Origin: Ktedonobacterales bacterium
Lineage (GTDB): Bacteria > Chloroflexota > Ktedonobacteria > Ktedonobacterales > JADMIN01
DNA: 8,505 nucleotides
Assembly (NCBI GenBank): GCA_025928125.1
Contig: JAICKD010000094.1
Span: 1 to 8,505, forward strand
Direction: 5' to 3'
Shown: one piece after another, positions 6,820 to 8,505 of the stretch
Numbering within the stretch: the first letter of the stretch is position 1
Layout of the letters: each line of letters opens with the position of its first letter
The notes under the pieces: model-generated
The model's database searches: none
What the model was told of the DNA's origin: nothing
Seen by the model: the letters and a program-made list of their open reading frames with translations, nothing else
Program-made: the position numbers and the translations under genes

Positions 6820-8505
6820 CTAGTCGTCGTTGCCGATGGCCAGGCCACCGAGACCGATGTTGACGCCATGCGCGCTCGACTTGACGCGCGGCATGCCACG
6901 ACCTGAGACGCCACGGGGCGAGAGATCGTAGCGAATCGGCGGGACCTCGTGGAGCCGCCCGTTGCGCGACATGACCGCGTCGCCCTCCGCAATCAGGTAG
7001 TCCGCGGTCCGCGCGGCGAGCGCCTGGATGGTCAGGCCGGGATTGGCCGAGCCTTGCGTCGGGAAGATGCTCCCGTCACAGAGAAAGAGATTGGGGATAT
7101 CGTGGGAGCGGCCAAAGCTGTCCACCACCGAAGTGTGAGGGTCGTTGCCCATGCGCGCTCCGCCGATGAGATGGGCATAGCGTGGCTCCTCGACGACCTC
7201 CTCCGCGCCAGCCGCGTACATCACCTCCATCGTCTTGTTTTTGCCCCACGCGATCAGCTTCTTGTCGTTCTCGTGCAGGCTGAAGGTGATTTTGGCGACG
7301 CGCAGACCGTACTGATCGGTCTCGTCGGCCAGCTCGACGCGATTAGCCTCCCAGGGGAGGATCTCGCCCAGGAAGCCGAAGGCCGCCCAGTGGTTGTAGT
7401 CCATCATCACCTTGCGCAGCCCCCAGCCCCAGGCGCCTTTGGCGACCATCATCTGCTTGGCGAAGGCGATGGGCAGCGGGCCGACGGTCTGAATCGCGAA
7501 GCCACGGGCGAAGCCGCGCGCGGGGTCCGTCTCGTAGAACGCCTCGGTGAGCGCGTGCGCGGGAGGCGCTTTGTACATGCGCACCGGCTCATCGAAGCGC
7601 CCCATGATGACGTTGCCCGCCTGTGCCATCAGGTATTTGCCAACCACGCCGCTCGAATTCGCCAACCCCTGCTCGAAGCCGGGACAGGCGGAGTTGAGCA
7701 GCAGGCGAGGGGTCTCGATGCTGTATGCCGAGACGATGACCACTCTGGCCCGCTGTTCCCGCTCCTCGCCATCGGCGTCGAAGTAGCGGACGCCGGTAAC
7801 CTTCCCCTCCTTGCCCATGATGATCTGGCTGACCATGCAGTTGGCGCGTATCTCCGCGCCGTAGCGAATCGCATCGGGTACGTGGCTGATAAGCGTGCTT
7901 TGTTTCGCGCCGACCTTGCAACCCTGGATGCAGAAGCCGCGGTAGATGCAGTGCGGGCGGTCGCCATGCGAGCCGGAGTTGATGGCGACCGGGCCGCCCG
8001 CCACCACGCCGATACCCAGCTTCGTGCAGCCACGCACCAGCGCATCGCCGACGCCGCCTAGGGGGTGCGGACCATACGGGTAGCCATGTGGATCGCCCCA
8101 GGGGTAGTTCGCTGGGCCAGCCACGGGAATCTCGCGCTCCAATAGCTCGTAATACGGCTTGATATCCCAGTAGGAGATGGGCCAGTCGGCGCCAACGCCG
8201 TCTTCGGAATAGACGCGAAAGTCGGAGGGATGGAAGCGTGGCGTGAAGCCAGCCCAGTGGACCGAGCCGCCGCCAACGCCTTTGCCGCTATTGTTGGCGC
8301 CGAAGGCGAGCGGGTTCGCTCCGCCAGTGATACGCAGGTCATTCCAGTAGAGGTTGTGCGAGCCAGCCTCGTCGCTCACCCAGTCGCGCTCGGTATCCCA
8401 GAACGGGCCAGCGTCGAAGCCCACGACGCGAAAGCCCGCCCGCGCGAGACGCTGGACCAGCACGCCGCCCGCCGAGCCAACGCCGACGACGACGTAATCG
8501 ACCTC
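6820..8505 (-). CDS. GMC-family FAD-dependent oxidoreductase (N-terminus cut by window edge)
   Basis: The frame stays open to the right edge, giving 561 visible residues; the first in-frame GTG (8463) lies inside the FAD motif, so the true start is outside. Numbering from the edge, G8-x-G10-x-x-G13 (VDYVVVGVGSAGG) is the Rossmann dinucleotide motif and NSGKGVGGGSVHW (72-84) the GMC flavin loop. H445 (in HLIGGARMG) and N488 (in ANPGLTIQAL) match the catalytic His/Asn pair of the GMC C-terminal domain. Three cysteines, C186, C192 and C196, lie in a CIYRGFCIQGCKVGAK block like that of gluconate/glucose/sorbitol dehydrogenase subunits. It most likely oxidises a sugar, sugar acid or polyol and passes electrons to a partner; a small or cytochrome subunit, if present, would be beyond the edge. 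A 53-residue Gly/Arg-rich tail follows the conserved domain. The debranching-type gene follows after 24 bases. Confidence 0.92.
   Translation of the reverse strand, partial: EVDYVVVGVGSAGGVLVQRLARAGFRVVGFDAGPFWDTERDWVSDEAGSHNLYWNDLRITGGANPLAFGANNSGKGVGGGSVHWAGFTPRFHPSDFRVYSEDGVGADWPISYWDIKPYYELLEREIPVAGPANYPWGDPHGYPYGPHPLGGVGDALVRGCTKLGIGVVAGGPVAINSGSHGDRPHCIYRGFCIQGCKVGAKQSTLISHVPDAIRYGAEIRANCMVSQIIMGKEGKVTGVRYFDADGEEREQRARVVIVSAYSIETPRLLLNSACPGFEQGLANSSGVVGKYLMAQAGNVIMGRFDEPVRMYKAPPAHALTEAFYETDPARGFARGFAIQTVGPLPIAFAKQMMVAKGAWGWGLRKVMMDYNHWAAFGFLGEILPWEANRVELADETDQYGLRVAKITFSLHENDKKLIAWGKNKTMEVMYAAGAEEVVEEPRYAHLIGGARMGNDPHTSVVDSFGRSHDIPNLFLCDGSIFPTQGSANPGLTIQALAARTADYLIAEGDAVMSRNGRLHEVPPIRYDLSPRGVSGRGMPRVKSSAHGVNIGLGGLAIGNDD

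Noticed and set aside
6807..6822. Direct repeat TTGCTA-A-TTGCTA at the GMC/debranching-type gene junction
   Set aside because: Only six bases long and overlapping the stop codon; too short to support a function.
6949..8061. Long plus-strand open frame of 370 codons
   Set aside because: Antisense to the GMC oxidoreductase; its product is Arg/Ala/His-rich and unrecognisable, while the minus-strand frame carries the full flavin and catalytic motifs.

Overview
The window is GC-rich bacterial chromosomal DNA with long, tightly read genes and Shine-Dalgarno sequences of the GGAGG type. Six of the seven recognisable genes lie on the minus strand; one small gene (1285-1581) is on the plus strand. 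The gene content (a glycogen-debranching-type glucosidase, a GMC oxidoreductase, stand-alone RibD_C and DinB-fold proteins, and a small Gln-rich helical protein) fits a soil or thermophilic heterotroph. My best guess is Chloroflexota (Ktedonobacteria-like), but no marker gene is present and this rests on recall of similar gene styles, so it is weak.

Layout, left to right. 1-1020 (minus): a serine hydrolase of the class C beta-lactamase / penicillin-binding fold, cut at its C-terminal end by the window edge. 1021-1284: a divergent intergenic region with a perfect TATAAT box facing the hydrolase. 1285-1581 (plus): a 98-residue helical protein of unknown function. 1582-1705: a convergent gap packed with five short near-palindromes, the least ordinary piece of DNA here and possibly a coding-free IS200/IS605-type remnant. 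1706-2557 (minus): a stand-alone RibD_C / dihydrofolate-reductase-fold reductase. 2794-3531 (minus): an S51 (peptidase E-like) serine peptidase. 3619-4194 (minus): a DinB-fold putative metal-binding protein, preceded by a promoter-like pair of boxes overlapped by a palindrome and followed by a leader inverted repeat. 4195-4554: intergenic. 4555-6795 (minus): an amylo-alpha-1,6-glucosidase-type enzyme. 6820-8505 (minus): a GMC FAD oxidoreductase, cut at its N-terminus by the right edge.

The clearest transcription unit is GMC oxidoreductase followed by debranching-type glucosidase, with a 24-base gap, suggesting linked sugar oxidation and alpha-glucan breakdown. The DinB-fold, S51 peptidase and RibD_C genes follow one another on the same strand but with gaps of about 70-240 bases, so they may be one loose unit or separate ones. 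I saw no CRISPR array, tRNA, rRNA, phage gene, toxin-antitoxin pair or recognisable defence system; most of the window looks like ordinary metabolic and accessory genes.
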